Positions 27,851 through 36,510 of a stretch of 64,000 nucleotides of DNA are shown piece after piece. The notes beneath the pieces are model-generated. The model did not search any database. It saw nothing but the letters and a program-made list of their open reading frames with translations, and was not told the DNA's origin. Each line of letters begins with the position of its first letter. The stretch's first letter is position 1. The translations under genes and the position numbers were made by a program. Source of the stretch: Amycolatopsis sp. 2-15 (GTDB lineage Bacteria; Actinomycetota; Actinomycetes; Mycobacteriales; Pseudonocardiaceae); NCBI RefSeq assembly GCF_030285625.1, contig NZ_CP127294.1:6170001-6234000 (forward strand), read 5' to 3'.

Positions 27851-28753
27851 TCACGCGGGCTCGGGGGAAGTCCGCCCCAGGATCGTCTCCACGAGCTCCA
27901 GCGCGTGGTCGGTGCTGCGCGCGGTGAAGGTGAGGTCCACGAACACGTCGCGGAGGTCGGTGTCCTCGGCGGTGCGTTCGATGGCCGTGACCACGTCGGC
28001 CACGCCGGCGCAGGCCCGCGGATAGATGCGCAGGATCGCGCCCAGCTCCGCGGGGTCCCGGCCGGCTTCGGCGGCCAGCTGCCGCAGATGGGCCAGCGGC
28101 GCGACGATCGCGGTCGCCGGGTCGTACTCGGCCGGCGGGGTGACCACCGGCAGCCAGCCCGCCGCCCGCCGCGCGATCCGGCGCATCGCGGCCGGCGCGT
28201 ACCCGGCGAGGTACACCGGCGGCGTGCGGACCGGCTTGAACGAGTCGTGGGTCTCGGGCACGGTCCAGTGCCGGCCGCGGTACTCGGCGGGATCGGTCGT
28301 CCACAGCGCTTCGAGGGCGTCGAGGCATTCGTCGAGCCGCGCGCCGCGTTCGGTCATCGGCACGTTCACGGCCTCGTACTCCTCGGGAGACCAGCCCGTG
28401 CCGAGCCCCGGGACCAGGCGGCCGCCGCTGAGCGCGTCGATCGTGGTGAGCGAGCGCGCCAGCAGGGCGGGCGGGTACCAGGGCGCGTTGAGCACGTTGG
28501 TGCCGAGCCGCACCCGTTCGGTGACCGCGGCCGCAGCGGCCAGCAGCGCGAACGGGTCGAGCCGCACGGCGAACTCCGCCGGGATCGCGTCGGAGCCGCC
28601 GTACCCGACCTTCGGGTGCACCGGTGCGAGCAGGCGGTCGCCGACCCAGAGGCTCGCGACGCCGAGCTCCTCGGCGCGCCGGGCGAAGCGGGTGACGCCC
28701 GAGCCGTCTCCGGCGAACGGGCCGAACTGGGGCAGGGTGAAACCGATGCGCAT
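27851..28753 (-). CDS. LLM-class F420-dependent oxidoreductase-like protein
   Basis: A 300-residue luciferase-like barrel: MRIGFTLPQFGPFAG, ARRAEELGVASLWVGDRLLAPVHPK, TTIDALSGGRLVPGLGTGWSPEEYEAV, HLRQLAAEAGRDPAELG. The RLVPGLGTGWSPEEYEA motif is typical of F420-dependent TIGR03619-type enzymes of actinobacteria. The substrate cannot be predicted. It is followed by a small gene on the same strand. Confidence 0.88.
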   Translation of the reverse strand: MRIGFTLPQFGPFAGDGSGVTRFARRAEELGVASLWVGDRLLAPVHPKVGYGGSDAIPAEFAVRLDPFALLAAAAAVTERVRLGTNVLNAPWYPPALLARSLTTIDALSGGRLVPGLGTGWSPEEYEAVNVPMTERGARLDECLDALEALWTTDPAEYRGRHWTVPETHDSFKPVRTPPVYLAGYAPAAMRRIARRAAGWLPVVTPPAEYDPATAIVAPLAHLRQLAAEAGRDPAELGAILRIYPRACAGVADVVTAIERTAEDTDLRDVFVDLTFTARSTDHALELVETILGRTSPEPA

Positions 28754-28829
28754 CGTGCTCTCCCGGAGTCCGCGGTCGTGGTCCCCGTGGTGATCTTGCC
28801 ACCGGCGCACGGGTTTCGCGGGGTGCGCC

Positions 28830-29255
28830 TCAGGTGGTGAGCCGCCGCTGGCCGGGGACGTCGACGGGCGAGAGGCCCGCGGCGGCGCCCGGGCGTTCGC
28901 AGCCGAGCGGCATCAGCTGCAGCAGCCGGCGCGCGGGGTGCGAGTCACCGGGGTCGACGTAGAAGTCGGTGTCGAGAAGCTGCGCCAGCAGTTGCATGCG
29001 GCGCAGGACCTTGAGGCCGGCGACGGCGAGGAACGTTGTGCGGCTGAGATCGATGATCACCACGCCGACCGTGCTGCGGATGCGGGCTTCGACGACTTCG
29101 GCGAGGTGGGGTGCGGTGCAGAGGTCGACCTCGCCGACCACCTCCACCACGGAAGCACCGGGAACGGGCCGGTGGACGTGCAGGTCGAGCAGGCGTTTCG
29201 GGTCGACGCGGCCGACCCTGGCGGAAGGAGCTTTCGTGCGGCGTAGGGCGCTCAT
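28830..29255 (-). CDS. STAS-domain protein (anti-anti-sigma factor-like) without the phosphorylatable serine
   Basis: The 141-residue protein contains a STAS fold (SVVEVVGEVDLCTAPHLAEVVEARI, VVIIDLSRTTFLAVAGLKVLRRM). Canonical anti-anti-sigma factors read DSSGL at the site phosphorylated by RsbW; here it reads LAVAGL, so the serine is missing. It may act as a constitutive or phosphorylation-insensitive binder. The C-terminal 35 residues carry no known domain. GAGAGGCGGG lies before the ATG at 29255. Confidence 0.82.
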   Translation of the reverse strand: MSALRRTKAPSARVGRVDPKRLLDLHVHRPVPGASVVEVVGEVDLCTAPHLAEVVEARIRSTVGVVIIDLSRTTFLAVAGLKVLRRMQLLAQLLDTDFYVDPGDSHPARRLLQLMPLGCERPGAAAGLSPVDVPGQRRLTT

Positions 29256-29392
29256 GGCGGCCCGCCTCTCGTAGGCCGCGCACCCGGGTGACGGCCGAAG
29301 CGGCCGGAGCTCGGGCATCCACGCCGATCGGTGCCAACGCTCCCGGAGCGCGGTGAAATCGCGGCGGCTGGTGGCTCAACCGAGTTCCAGAG

Positions 29393-29408
29393 TAGTGCAC
29401 GTGCACTA
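29393..29408. promoter_or_regulatory. Perfect 16-base palindrome upstream of the STAS gene
   Basis: TAGTGCACGTGCACTA is fully self-complementary. It lies between the stop of the membrane protein gene (29434) and the STAS gene start (29255), about 140 bases upstream of the latter. The form suits a dimeric repressor operator; no regulator is assigned. Confidence 0.5.
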
Positions 29409-29433
29409 GAGTCGCCAGCCGCCGCCGGAGTGG

Positions 29434-29931
29434 TTACCGCCGAACCGGCCGGCCCGCCGCGATGTAGGCGTTGGAGTCGCCGAGGAACGAGAACACGACG
29501 CCGATCACGGCCGCCAGCGCCGAGAGGTAGCTCAGCCAGGTGCCGCCGCTGCCCGTGATGAGCGACAGGACCTGCAGCGCCGTGAGCACGGTCAGCACGA
29601 TCCGCGCCCAGTTGCGGCCGGCTCGCAGCTTCACCGCGAACAGCAGGTACAGCAGCGCGATGACGATCGCGATCACGACCGCAACGATGAGCGCGATGTT
29701 CGCGCCCTGGTCGAGCTGGGCCTGGCTGAGGTTCGGGTTGGTGCGCCGGGCGGCGTCGATGAGCTCGTCCTTCTGCCCGAACAGCAACAGGGCGCCGACG
29801 ATGCCGATCACGGTCGAGACGACGAACGCCCAGAACGCGACCGCGATGGTGTTCGGCACGGCCGGACGTGGGGGCTCACTGGAGGACGGGGGTGGGTTGG
29901 AATCCTCGGGAAATCGCGGCAGATCGTTCAT
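29434..29931 (-). CDS. Hypothetical membrane protein with four predicted helices
   Basis: The 165-residue protein has a proline/serine-rich N-terminus (about 25 residues) and four hydrophobic segments near residues 30-52, 78-100, 108-125 and 132-150. An extracellular or cytosolic loop carries DAARRTNPNLSQAQLDQGANIAL. The pattern occurs often in actinobacterial proteins of unknown function. It is upstream of the STAS gene and downstream of a second STAS gene, all on the minus strand. Confidence 0.75.
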   Translation of the reverse strand: MNDLPRFPEDSNPPPSSSEPPRPAVPNTIAVAFWAFVVSTVIGIVGALLLFGQKDELIDAARRTNPNLSQAQLDQGANIALIVAVVIAIVIALLYLLFAVKLRAGRNWARIVLTVLTALQVLSLITGSGGTWLSYLSALAAVIGVVFSFLGDSNAYIAAGRPVRR

Positions 29932-29965
29932 GTGAGGACATTAGGCCCACCGCCGGGGCCTCGCA

Positions 29966-30352
29966 CTACGACGAGGAGACGGTTCCCGTGGCTGACTCCA
30001 GGCTCGGGTGGATCTCCAGCACCGAGTCGAGGTGCAGCAATTCGATTGGCCGCAGCAGCCCGCGCTGCTGGGTCACGATGCGGAACGGGATCCCGGCCTC
30101 GGTCGCGCGGCCCCGGACGTCGATCAGCACCGAAAGGCCGCTGGAGTCGCAGAACGGCACTTCGGACAGATCCACGACGAGCACGCCGGGGCGGCCTTCC
30201 AGGGCCGCGACCAGCCGGGCGCGCAGCGCGTCCGACACCGCGGTGTCGATCTCCCCGGCGGCGGTGACCACCGTCGTGCCGGCGGCGGTCGTGGTGCTGA
30301 TGTCGAGCGTGGGCAGGCGCCGCGCGCCGGCCGCTCTGAGATCGTCGGTCAC
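29966..30352 (-). CDS. STAS-domain anti-anti-sigma factor
   Basis: The 128-residue protein has a complete STAS domain: TTVVTAAGEIDTAVSDALRARLVAAL, GVLVVDLSEVPFCDSSGLSVLIDVRGRA. The DSSGL serine, target of RsbW-type kinases, is present, so this is the more likely partner for the anti-sigma factor at 25361-25813. It is the canonical counterpart of the serine-less paralogue at 28830. Confidence 0.88.
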   Translation of the reverse strand: MTDDLRAAGARRLPTLDISTTTAAGTTVVTAAGEIDTAVSDALRARLVAALEGRPGVLVVDLSEVPFCDSSGLSVLIDVRGRATEAGIPFRIVTQQRGLLRPIELLHLDSVLEIHPSLESATGTVSSS

Positions 30353-30821
30353 AACGGGTTCCCTCCGCGGTCACGGGCCCGCCGGGCAACCGCCGGCAGC
30401 AGGCCCGGCGCCCGACCTGCGGCCGGACACGGTCTGGTGACGGCTGGGTGCTCAACCGTGGTTCGTCCGAACCTAACAGCTGCGGCCGCGCCAGGCAGTC
30501 CGGGGCGTCACCGGCGTGGCGGCCCGGCGTCGACGACGGGTGAGGGAGCGGTCGAGGGGGCGGTCGGGCGGGTGTGGTGAGTACGCCGGGGTCGCCGGCC
30601 GGGGGCTCGTCGCAGCTGCGGGCGGTCTCCGGTGCCGGGTTCCGTGTCGGGGTTCGGCCGCGGTAGTCCGGTGTCGACGACCGCCAGCGAGAGGTCGGGG
30701 GGTCGGTTGGGTCGGCTTTGGTCGGTGCGCCGGGGTCGACGGCTGCGCGCTCGTCATGACTGCGGCCGGGGTCTCCGGTGCCAGGCGCCTGGACGCGTCC
30801 GGCGGGGTGTGATCCGAGGCG
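30353..30821. other. Non-coding interval with degenerate copies of the neighbouring gene's 3' end
   Basis: No frame in this 469-base stretch looks protein-like. It holds two degraded copies of the terminal sequence of the adjacent LLM gene (see repeat entry) and repeated GGTCGGG/GTCGACGAC elements. The first about 130 bases are the leader of the STAS gene. Confidence 0.6.
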
Positions 30822-30870
30822 TCAGGGCAGCGGCGGCCCGGCGTCGACGACCTCCATCGAGAGGTCGAGG
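30502..30870. repeat. Degenerate direct repeats derived from the 3' end of the LLM gene
   Basis: The segment GGCGTCA...GCGGCCCGGCGTCGACGAC at about 30504-30537 reappears at 30818-30850, where it encodes the stop and last residues of the LLM gene. A third, more diverged copy (GGTGTCGACGACC, GAGAGGTCGGGGGGTCG) lies at about 30666-30705. A second shared block (CCGGGGTCG ... GTCTCCGGTGCC) occurs at about 30588-30636 and 30738-30781. This looks like old tandem duplication of the gene end. Confidence 0.6.
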
Positions 30871-31634
30871 GGGTCGAAGTGGATGAGCGACTCCAGCCAC
30901 CACGTCATGCCCGCCGCGGTCAGTGCGTCGAGGTCGATCGTCGGGGGGTGGTTCCAGGCGGGGCTGGCGTTGCCGGCCACGGCGACGTCGAAGGGGCGGT
31001 CGGCCGGGCGCGTGGCGGTGACCAGGCGGGACAGCTCCTCCGGTGCCGGCGGGTGGGGGCCGGCGAGGGGGAAGATGCCGTCGCTCGTGGTGGCGCGGGC
31101 GAGGACGCGCGGGTGGTCGGTGGACATCGCGGTCCAGACGGGGATGGGGTGGGGTTCGGGAGCAGCGGCGTCGAGGTCGACGTGGAAGTGGTCGCCGCGG
31201 TGGTGCACCTCGGTGCCCGACCAGACGGCGCGGACGATCGCCAAGGCCTCGTCGAACTTCGCCGAGCGGGGGCCGAGGGGTTCGCCGAAGCGGCTGAAGT
31301 CGCCGGTTTCGTCGGAGCCGAGGCCGGTGCCGAGGACGAGCCGTCCGCCCGAGAGCCGGCTGACGGTCGAGGCCTGGCGAGCGAGCACCCACGGGCGGCG
31401 CCGCGCCGGGGGCGTGACCATCGGGCCGAGCAGGATCGTGCTGGTCGCCTGGGCGATCGCGGCGAGCGTGGTCCACGGGTCAGCGATCGGCGGCGCGCCG
31501 GGCACGACGTGGTCCCACAGGAACACCCCGTCCCAGCCGGCGGCCTCGGCCCGCACGGCGAGCTCGACCAGGGCCGCCGGGTCGCCGAACGGTCCGAACG
31601 GCGGCAGGTAAAGGCCGTGGCGAAGGGAGCTCAT
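30822..31634 (-). CDS. LLM-class flavin/F420-dependent oxidoreductase
   Basis: A 270-residue luciferase-like barrel: RHGLYLPPFGPFGDPAALVELAVRAEAAGWDGVFLWDHV, ARQASTVSRLSGGRLVLGTGLGSDETGDFSRFGEP, GMTWWLES. The FLWDHV and GRLVLGTGLG signatures are typical. It is the third LLM gene in this window; each differs enough that they are unlikely to share a substrate. Its 3' end is the source of degenerate repeats found downstream. Confidence 0.85.
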   Translation of the reverse strand: MSSLRHGLYLPPFGPFGDPAALVELAVRAEAAGWDGVFLWDHVVPGAPPIADPWTTLAAIAQATSTILLGPMVTPPARRRPWVLARQASTVSRLSGGRLVLGTGLGSDETGDFSRFGEPLGPRSAKFDEALAIVRAVWSGTEVHHRGDHFHVDLDAAAPEPHPIPVWTAMSTDHPRVLARATTSDGIFPLAGPHPPAPEELSRLVTATRPADRPFDVAVAGNASPAWNHPPTIDLDALTAAGMTWWLESLIHFDPLDLSMEVVDAGPPLP

Positions 31635-31941
31635 CGGCGGGTTTCCTCACATGAAGGGAATCGGGACACCGTAACGAGTCCTCGTCAGCGGGCTGAATTG
31701 CCTTACCCGGCAACGGGAACGCGCCCGGGCGGTTGCCGGTCAGCGGCACGAGAAGTGGCCGGACGGGCGGACAAACCGCCCCAACGATGGGAAACCGAAG
31801 CGGGGATCTTGTCATCGCGCCCGCGGTTTGGTTGTGTCGGTGCGGACCCCGGTCGCGGCCGCCAACGCGGGCACGGGTTCCCCACGGTGCCGATCAGGTG
31901 CCGTGTCCGCTGGGTTTTCCCCGTGAAACGAAGGAATCTGC
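31635..31941. other. Divergent intergenic region between LLM and GH30 genes
   Basis: No gene seen. An inverted repeat (CCGGCAAC at 31707-31714 with its complement at 31732-31739) lies centrally and could be an operator. AAGGA precedes the GH30 start. No convincing -35/-10 pair is visible. Confidence 0.5.
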
Positions 31942-33456
31942 ATGCCGCGCTTGCGAAGAGTGCTGTGTTCGGTGACGGCCGCGGCGGCCGCCGTGACCGT
32001 GGCGGCCGGGTCGGCGACCGCCGCCTCCGGGCCCGAGATCGCGCCCGCCGCCCAGGTGCCGTCGGCTCAGGCGCCGGCCGCCGTGTCGCGGACCGTCCAC
32101 GAGTGGCTCACCAACCCCGGTGACACCACGCCCGTCGACACGCAGCTGAGCTGGCAGAGCCCGGCCGCCGCGGCGCCCACGACGGTCCGCATCGATCCGA
32201 ACGTGAAGTTCCAGACCGTGTCCGGCTTCGGCGCGGCCATCACCGACTCCTCGGCCCAGGTGCTCTACGGCCTCACGCCGGGCAACCGCGACGAAGTCAT
32301 GAAGAACCTCTTCGACCCGCGCGCCGGCGCGGGCATCAGCTTCCTGCGCCAGCCCATCGGTGCGTCGGACTTCGCCGTCGGCCAGGACTACAGCTACGAC
32401 GACCTGCCGGCCGGGCAGACCGACTACGACCTGAAGCACTTCTCCATCGCCCACGACGAGACGCAGATCCTCCCGCTCGTGCGCCAGGCGAAGAAGCTGA
32501 ACCCACAGCTGGAGATCGTCGCGAGCCCCTGGAGCATGCCGGGCTGGATGAAGACGTCCGGCTCGATGATCGACGGCAAGCTCATCGACTCGCCGAAGAT
32601 CTACCGCGCCTACGCGCTGTACCTCGTGAAGTTCCTGCAGGCCTACCGCAAGGCCGGCGTGCACGTGGACTACCTGACCGTGCAGAACGAGCCGCAGGCG
32701 CTGGAGCGCAAGAACTACCCGGGCACCGATCTGCCGTGGCAGCAGGAGGCGAAGGTCATCGAGGCCCTCGGCCCGGCCATCCGCGCCGCCGGGCTCGACA
32801 CGAAGATCCTCGGCTTCGACCACAACTGGAGTGAGCACCCCGGCGACATCGCCTCGCACCAGCGGGCGGGGGAGGACCCGCAGCCGGAGTACCCGTACGA
32901 CCTGCTGTCCACCCCGGCCGCGAAGTGGATGGCCGGCACCGCCTACCACTGCTACTACGGTTCGTCCGACGCTCAGACGCCGTTGAAGGCTTCGTTTCCC
33001 GGCAAGGACATCTTCATGACCGAGTGCGAGGGCGGAGACTCGTCCACGATCCTCGGCGTGATGCAGAACTGGGGCCGCAGCTCCATCGACTGGAACATCG
33101 CGCTCGACGAGAACCACGGCCCGCACCTGGGCGGCTGCGGCACCTGCAACGGCACCATCACGGTGAACTCGCAGACGAAGGCCGTGACCTACAACGACCA
33201 GTACCGCGACATCGAGCACTTCTCGAAGTTCGTGCCGCCGGGCTCGGTGCACATCGCGTCGTCCGTGGTCTACACCAGCGGCAGCAGCACGCCGATCGAG
33301 GCGGTCGCGTTCACCAACCCCGACCGCTCGACCACCGTGGTCGCGCTGAACACCGCGAAGACCGAGCAGACGTTCACCGTCGTCTCCGGTGACCGCTCGT
33401 TCGACGCGACCGTGGGCGCCGGCGCCACCGTCACCTTCCAGTGGAGCGGCCGCTGA
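31942..33456 (+). CDS. Secreted glycoside hydrolase family 30 enzyme
   Basis: The 504-residue protein has a signal peptide (RRVLCSVTAAAAAVTVAAGSATAA) and a GH30 catalytic barrel: FGAAITDSSA, FLRQPIGASDF, VASPWSMPGWMKTSGSM, YLTVQNEPQ with acid/base E250, and MTECEGG with nucleophile E361. A beta-sandwich side domain follows (residues 420-504). GH30 covers beta-glucosylceramidase, beta-1,6-glucanase and related activities; the exact substrate is not resolved. GAAGGA upstream of the ATG at 31942; a terminator hairpin follows. Confidence 0.9.
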   Translation: MPRLRRVLCSVTAAAAAVTVAAGSATAASGPEIAPAAQVPSAQAPAAVSRTVHEWLTNPGDTTPVDTQLSWQSPAAAAPTTVRIDPNVKFQTVSGFGAAITDSSAQVLYGLTPGNRDEVMKNLFDPRAGAGISFLRQPIGASDFAVGQDYSYDDLPAGQTDYDLKHFSIAHDETQILPLVRQAKKLNPQLEIVASPWSMPGWMKTSGSMIDGKLIDSPKIYRAYALYLVKFLQAYRKAGVHVDYLTVQNEPQALERKNYPGTDLPWQQEAKVIEALGPAIRAAGLDTKILGFDHNWSEHPGDIASHQRAGEDPQPEYPYDLLSTPAAKWMAGTAYHCYYGSSDAQTPLKASFPGKDIFMTECEGGDSSTILGVMQNWGRSSIDWNIALDENHGPHLGGCGTCNGTITVNSQTKAVTYNDQYRDIEHFSKFVPPGSVHIASSVVYTSGSSTPIEAVAFTNPDRSTTVVALNTAKTEQTFTVVSGDRSFDATVGAGATVTFQWSGR

Positions 33457-33469
33457 CCGACCGGGTGGC

Positions 33470-33498
33470 GCGGGGCGGCGGAGAGCCCGCCGCCCCGC
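33470..33498 (+). terminator. Hairpin terminator after the GH30 gene
   Basis: Arms 33470-33481 (GCGGGGCGGCGG) and 33487-33498 are perfect 12-base complements with a 5-base loop, starting 14 bases after the GH30 stop. Confidence 0.8.
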
Positions 33499-33540
33499 AC
33501 CGCGCGCGGTACGTTCGGGTTCCCGGACGAAGGAGCGGCG

Positions 33541-34557
33541 ATGGCGGGACTGCCGGCCACGATGCGGTCGTGGCGCGTCACGGCGCCGGGGCCGATCGGC
33601 ACCGGGCCGCTGACGCCCGCGAGCGGACCGGTGCCCGAACCGGCGCCCGGTGAACTGCTCGTGCGGGTGTTCGTGTGCGGCGTGTGCCGCACGGATCTCC
33701 ACGTCGCGGAAGGGGATCTGCCGGTGTACCGGCCGGCGGTGACACCGGGGCACGAGGTGGTCGGCGAGGTCCTCGCCCTGGGTGAAAACCCAGGGGATGC
33801 CTTCGCGATCGGTGATCGCGTCGGGATCGCCTGGCTGCGCCACACGTGCGGCACGTGCCAGTTCTGCTTGCGGGGCAAGGAAAACCTCTGCCCCGCATCG
33901 CGCTACACGGGCTGGGACGCCGACGGCGGCTACGCGGAGTACGCCGTGGTCCCGGCGGACTACGCCCATCACCTGCCCGCCGGCTACCGCGACGACGAGC
34001 TCGCGCCGCTGCTGTGCGCTGGGCTCATCGGCTACCGCGCGCTGCTGCGGGCCGAAGTGCCCGAAGGCGGTCGCCTCGGTGTGTACGGCTTCGGCGGCAG
34101 CGCGCACCTCGCCACGCAGGTGGCCCTCGCGCGGGGCGCGACCGTCCACGTGGTCACGCGCAGCCGCGCGGCGCAGCGGCTCGCGCTCGACCTCGGGGCC
34201 GCTTCGGCGGGGGAGGAGCCGCCGCCCGAGCCGCTTGACTCGGCGATCCTGTTCGCCCCCGCCGGCGGGCTGGTGCCCGTCGCGCTGGCCGCGCTGGACC
34301 GCGGCGGCACGCTCGCGATCGCGGGCATTCACCTGTCCGACGTGCCCGGGCTGAACTACCAGCGGCACCTGTTCCAGGAGCGGCAGCTGCGCAGCGTCAC
34401 GGCCAACACGCGGGCCGACGCCCGGGAGTTCCTCGCCTTCGCGGGCCGCCACCACCTCGAAGTGACCACGCGTCCGTATGCACTGGGCCGCGCGGACGAG
34501 GCTCTCGCGGACCTCGCCGCGGGCCGGTTCGCCGGCGCCGCCGTGCTGCACGCTTGA
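33541..34557 (+). CDS. Zinc-dependent alcohol dehydrogenase (AdhP-like)
   Basis: A 338-residue medium-chain dehydrogenase: catalytic zinc site [15 protein letters not shown] and GHEVVGEV, structural zinc cysteines [15 protein letters not shown], then a Rossmann fold with GFGGSAHLA. It resembles the mycobacterial AdhA/AdhP group acting on primary alcohols and aldehydes. GAAGGAGCG precedes the ATG. It stands alone between GH30 and the PadR gene. Confidence 0.88.
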   Translation: MAGLPATMRSWRVTAPGPIGTGPLTPASGPVPEPAPGELLVRVFVCGVCRTDLHVAEGDLPVYRPAVTPGHEVVGEVLALGENPGDAFAIGDRVGIAWLRHTCGTCQFCLRGKENLCPASRYTGWDADGGYAEYAVVPADYAHHLPAGYRDDELAPLLCAGLIGYRALLRAEVPEGGRLGVYGFGGSAHLATQVALARGATVHVVTRSRAAQRLALDLGAASAGEEPPPEPLDSAILFAPAGGLVPVALAALDRGGTLAIAGIHLSDVPGLNYQRHLFQERQLRSVTANTRADAREFLAFAGRHHLEVTTRPYALGRADEALADLAAGRFAGAAVLHA

Positions 34558-34595
34558 CGGGGATTTTCCGGCGGATCCACCGGTTCGGCCGTTGC

Positions 34596-34627
34596 TAGGT
34601 CACCATGACCTAGGTTACGGTGACCTA
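34596..34627. promoter_or_regulatory. Tandem palindromic operators abutting the PadR start codon
   Basis: TAGGTCACCATGACCTA (34596-34612) is a perfect palindrome and TAGGTTACGGTGACCTA (34611-34627) a near-perfect one; they share two bases. The second ends one base before the PadR ATG at 34629. This is the arrangement expected for autorepression by the PadR protein. Confidence 0.75.
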
Positions 34628-34628
34628 A

Positions 34629-35156
34629 ATGTGGATCGACGTCCTGCTGCTCGCGAGCCTCGCCAGGCAGCCCATGCACGGCTACGAACTGCGCCGGAAG
34701 GTCGAGGAGTCGAGCGGCCGGGCGCTGTCCAACAACTCGCTCTACCCGGCGCTGCGCCGCTTCGCCGAAGCCGGCGCTGTCACGCGCAGCGCCGAGACGC
34801 AGGAGGGCAAGCCGCCGCGGCACGTCTACACGATCACCGACGTCGGCCGCGAGCTGCTGCACGACCTGCTCGCGGACCTGCCGCCGGACCTGGCCGGCGA
34901 CTCGACCGAGTTCCTCTCCCGGCTCGCCGGGTTCGGCTGGCTCGAGCCCGTGGAACGGCTGCGGGTGCTCGACGCGCGGGAAACCGCGCTCGCCGCTCAG
35001 GGCGAGCGGCTGGGGAAGCTCGCCGAGGCGCAGGAGGACCCGTGGAGCCGGCTGGTGCTGGCCGAGGTCGGCCGCCGCGCCGAGCAGGAACTGAGCTGGC
35101 TCGCGACGGTGCGTGCGCGGGCCCGGAAACCGTCACCCGAGGAGGAGATCCGATGA
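34629..35156 (+). CDS. PadR-family transcriptional regulator
   Basis: The 175-residue protein has the PadR winged helix-turn-helix ([59 protein letters not shown]) and a C-terminal helical dimerisation part. No ribosome-binding site precedes the ATG and the operators touch it, so the mRNA is probably leaderless. The stop overlaps the P450 start (ATGA), so the regulator and P450 are one operon. Confidence 0.9.
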   Translation: MWIDVLLLASLARQPMHGYELRRKVEESSGRALSNNSLYPALRRFAEAGAVTRSAETQEGKPPRHVYTITDVGRELLHDLLADLPPDLAGDSTEFLSRLAGFGWLEPVERLRVLDARETALAAQGERLGKLAEAQEDPWSRLVLAEVGRRAEQELSWLATVRARARKPSPEEEIR

Positions 35157-36367
35157 CCACCACCGAGCGTGCGCCACGGCTGCCGTTCGACCGGCCCAAC
35201 GTGCTCGAGATCGCGCCGCTGTACCAGGTTCTGCGCCGGGAAGACCCCATCGCGCGCGTGACCACGCCGGCCGGCGACCCGGCCTGGCTCGTGACGCGGT
35301 TCGAGGAGGCCCGCGCGGTGTTCGCCGACCCGCGCTTCGGCCGTTCGCACCCGAAGCCGGAGGAGGCCTCGGCGGTGTCCGATGCCGCGGTGCTGAGCGG
35401 GCCGCAGGGCGACTACGAAACCGAGCACGCCGAGCACGCGCGGCTGCGGCGCCTGCTGGTGCCGGCGTTCTCGGCCAACCGGATGCGCAAGCTCGGCGAG
35501 CACATCCAGGAGCTCGCTGACCGGTGCCTCGACGAGCTCGAAGCCGCGCACGACGCCGCGGGCGGCGAACCCGTGAACCTGCATGACTTCCTGTCGTTCC
35601 CCCTGCCGGTGCTGGTGATCTGCGAGCTGCTCGGCGTGCCGTACGCCGACCGCGACAAGTTCCGCGACCTGTCCGACCGCATCGGTGTGCTCGACAGCGG
35701 CGGCGACGCGAAGCTCGCGATGGACGAATTCGCCGCCTACATGGGCGAGCTGGCCGACAAAAAGCGCGCGGAGCCGGCACAGGACGTCGTGTCCGACCTC
35801 GTCGCCGCGCAGGCCGACGACCCGACGTTCACCGACGACGACCTCGCCCGGCTGGGCGCGGGCCTGCTCTTCGCCGGCCACGAGACCACGTCGAACCGCA
35901 TCGACCTCGGCGTGCTGTTCCTGCTCACCGACCTCGCGCGCCGCGACGCGCTGGCCGCCGACCCCGAGGGCCGCGTGCACGCCACGGTCGAGGAGATCCT
36001 GCGGATGTCCGCGCCGGGTGGCTTGGGCCTGTTGCGCTACGCCCACGAGGATGTCGAGCTCGGCGGCGTCGCGATCCAGCGCGGCGACGCCGTGATGATC
36101 TCGACCTCGTCGGCCAACCGCGACGCGAGCGTGTTCGCCGACCCCGAGGAGTTCGACGCCGACCGCAAACCCAACTCCCACATCGCTTTCGGCTACGGCG
36201 GGTTCTTCTGCATCGGTGCGAGCCTGGCGCGCACCGAGCTGCGCGTGGTGTTCAGCGAGCTGTTCCGCCGCTTCCCGAACCTGCGCCTGGCCGTGGACGT
36301 CGACGACCTCGACGTCCGCTCCAACCGCCTCACGGGTGGGGTTTCGAGCGTGCCGGTCACCTGGTGA
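35153..36367 (+). CDS. Cytochrome P450
   Basis: A soluble actinobacterial P450 of 404 residues: I-helix AGHETT (241-246), ExxR at E281-R284, and haem loop [10 protein letters not shown] with ligand Cys353. The position corresponding to the loop after ExxR ([22 protein letters not shown]) is slightly unusual. No ferredoxin or reductase gene is adjacent, so redox partners must come from elsewhere. GGAGGAGAT precedes the ATG. Substrate unknown; the PadR partner suggests induction by a phenolic or other small ligand. Confidence 0.93.
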   Translation: MTTTERAPRLPFDRPNVLEIAPLYQVLRREDPIARVTTPAGDPAWLVTRFEEARAVFADPRFGRSHPKPEEASAVSDAAVLSGPQGDYETEHAEHARLRRLLVPAFSANRMRKLGEHIQELADRCLDELEAAHDAAGGEPVNLHDFLSFPLPVLVICELLGVPYADRDKFRDLSDRIGVLDSGGDAKLAMDEFAAYMGELADKKRAEPAQDVVSDLVAAQADDPTFTDDDLARLGAGLLFAGHETTSNRIDLGVLFLLTDLARRDALAADPEGRVHATVEEILRMSAPGGLGLLRYAHEDVELGGVAIQRGDAVMISTSSANRDASVFADPEEFDADRKPNSHIAFGYGGFFCIGASLARTELRVVFSELFRRFPNLRLAVDVDDLDVRSNRLTGGVSSVPVTW

Positions 36368-36374
36368 CCGCGCC

Positions 36375-36403
36375 GGGCCGCACTCCTGACGGGGGTGCGG
36401 CCC
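36375..36403 (+). terminator. Hairpin terminator after the P450 gene
   Basis: GGGCCGCAC at 36375-36383 pairs with 36395-36403, extended by three further pairs (one G-U), leaving a small loop. It starts eight bases after the P450 stop. Confidence 0.75.
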
Positions 36404-36447
36404 GTGCCGCTCCGTTGTTGATGGGGATCAGTGATAGAGATAGTCCG

Positions 36448-36483
36448 TAGCGGCGCTATGATGTGCGTAACAGTGCTACGTTA
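36448..36483. promoter_or_regulatory. Candidate operator region of the TetR gene
   Basis: TAGCGGCGCTA (36448-36458) is a perfect palindrome, and TAAC-N8-GTTA (36468-36483) a second inverted repeat, both within 65 bases upstream of the TetR start. They are plausible self-regulation sites and sit in an AT-richer stretch. Confidence 0.45.
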
Positions 36484-36510
36484 TCGGGATATCTGAGCTA
36501 CACTGGGTGC

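Noticed and set aside
30473..30757. Minus-strand frame of 94 codons downstream of the LLM gene
   Set aside because: Arg/Pro/Thr-rich low-complexity frame, lying on degenerate repeats, without start signals.
31894..34551. Long minus-strand frame (885 codons) across the GH30 and ADH genes
   Set aside because: It is antisense to two clear genes; its residues are typical of high-GC shadow frames.
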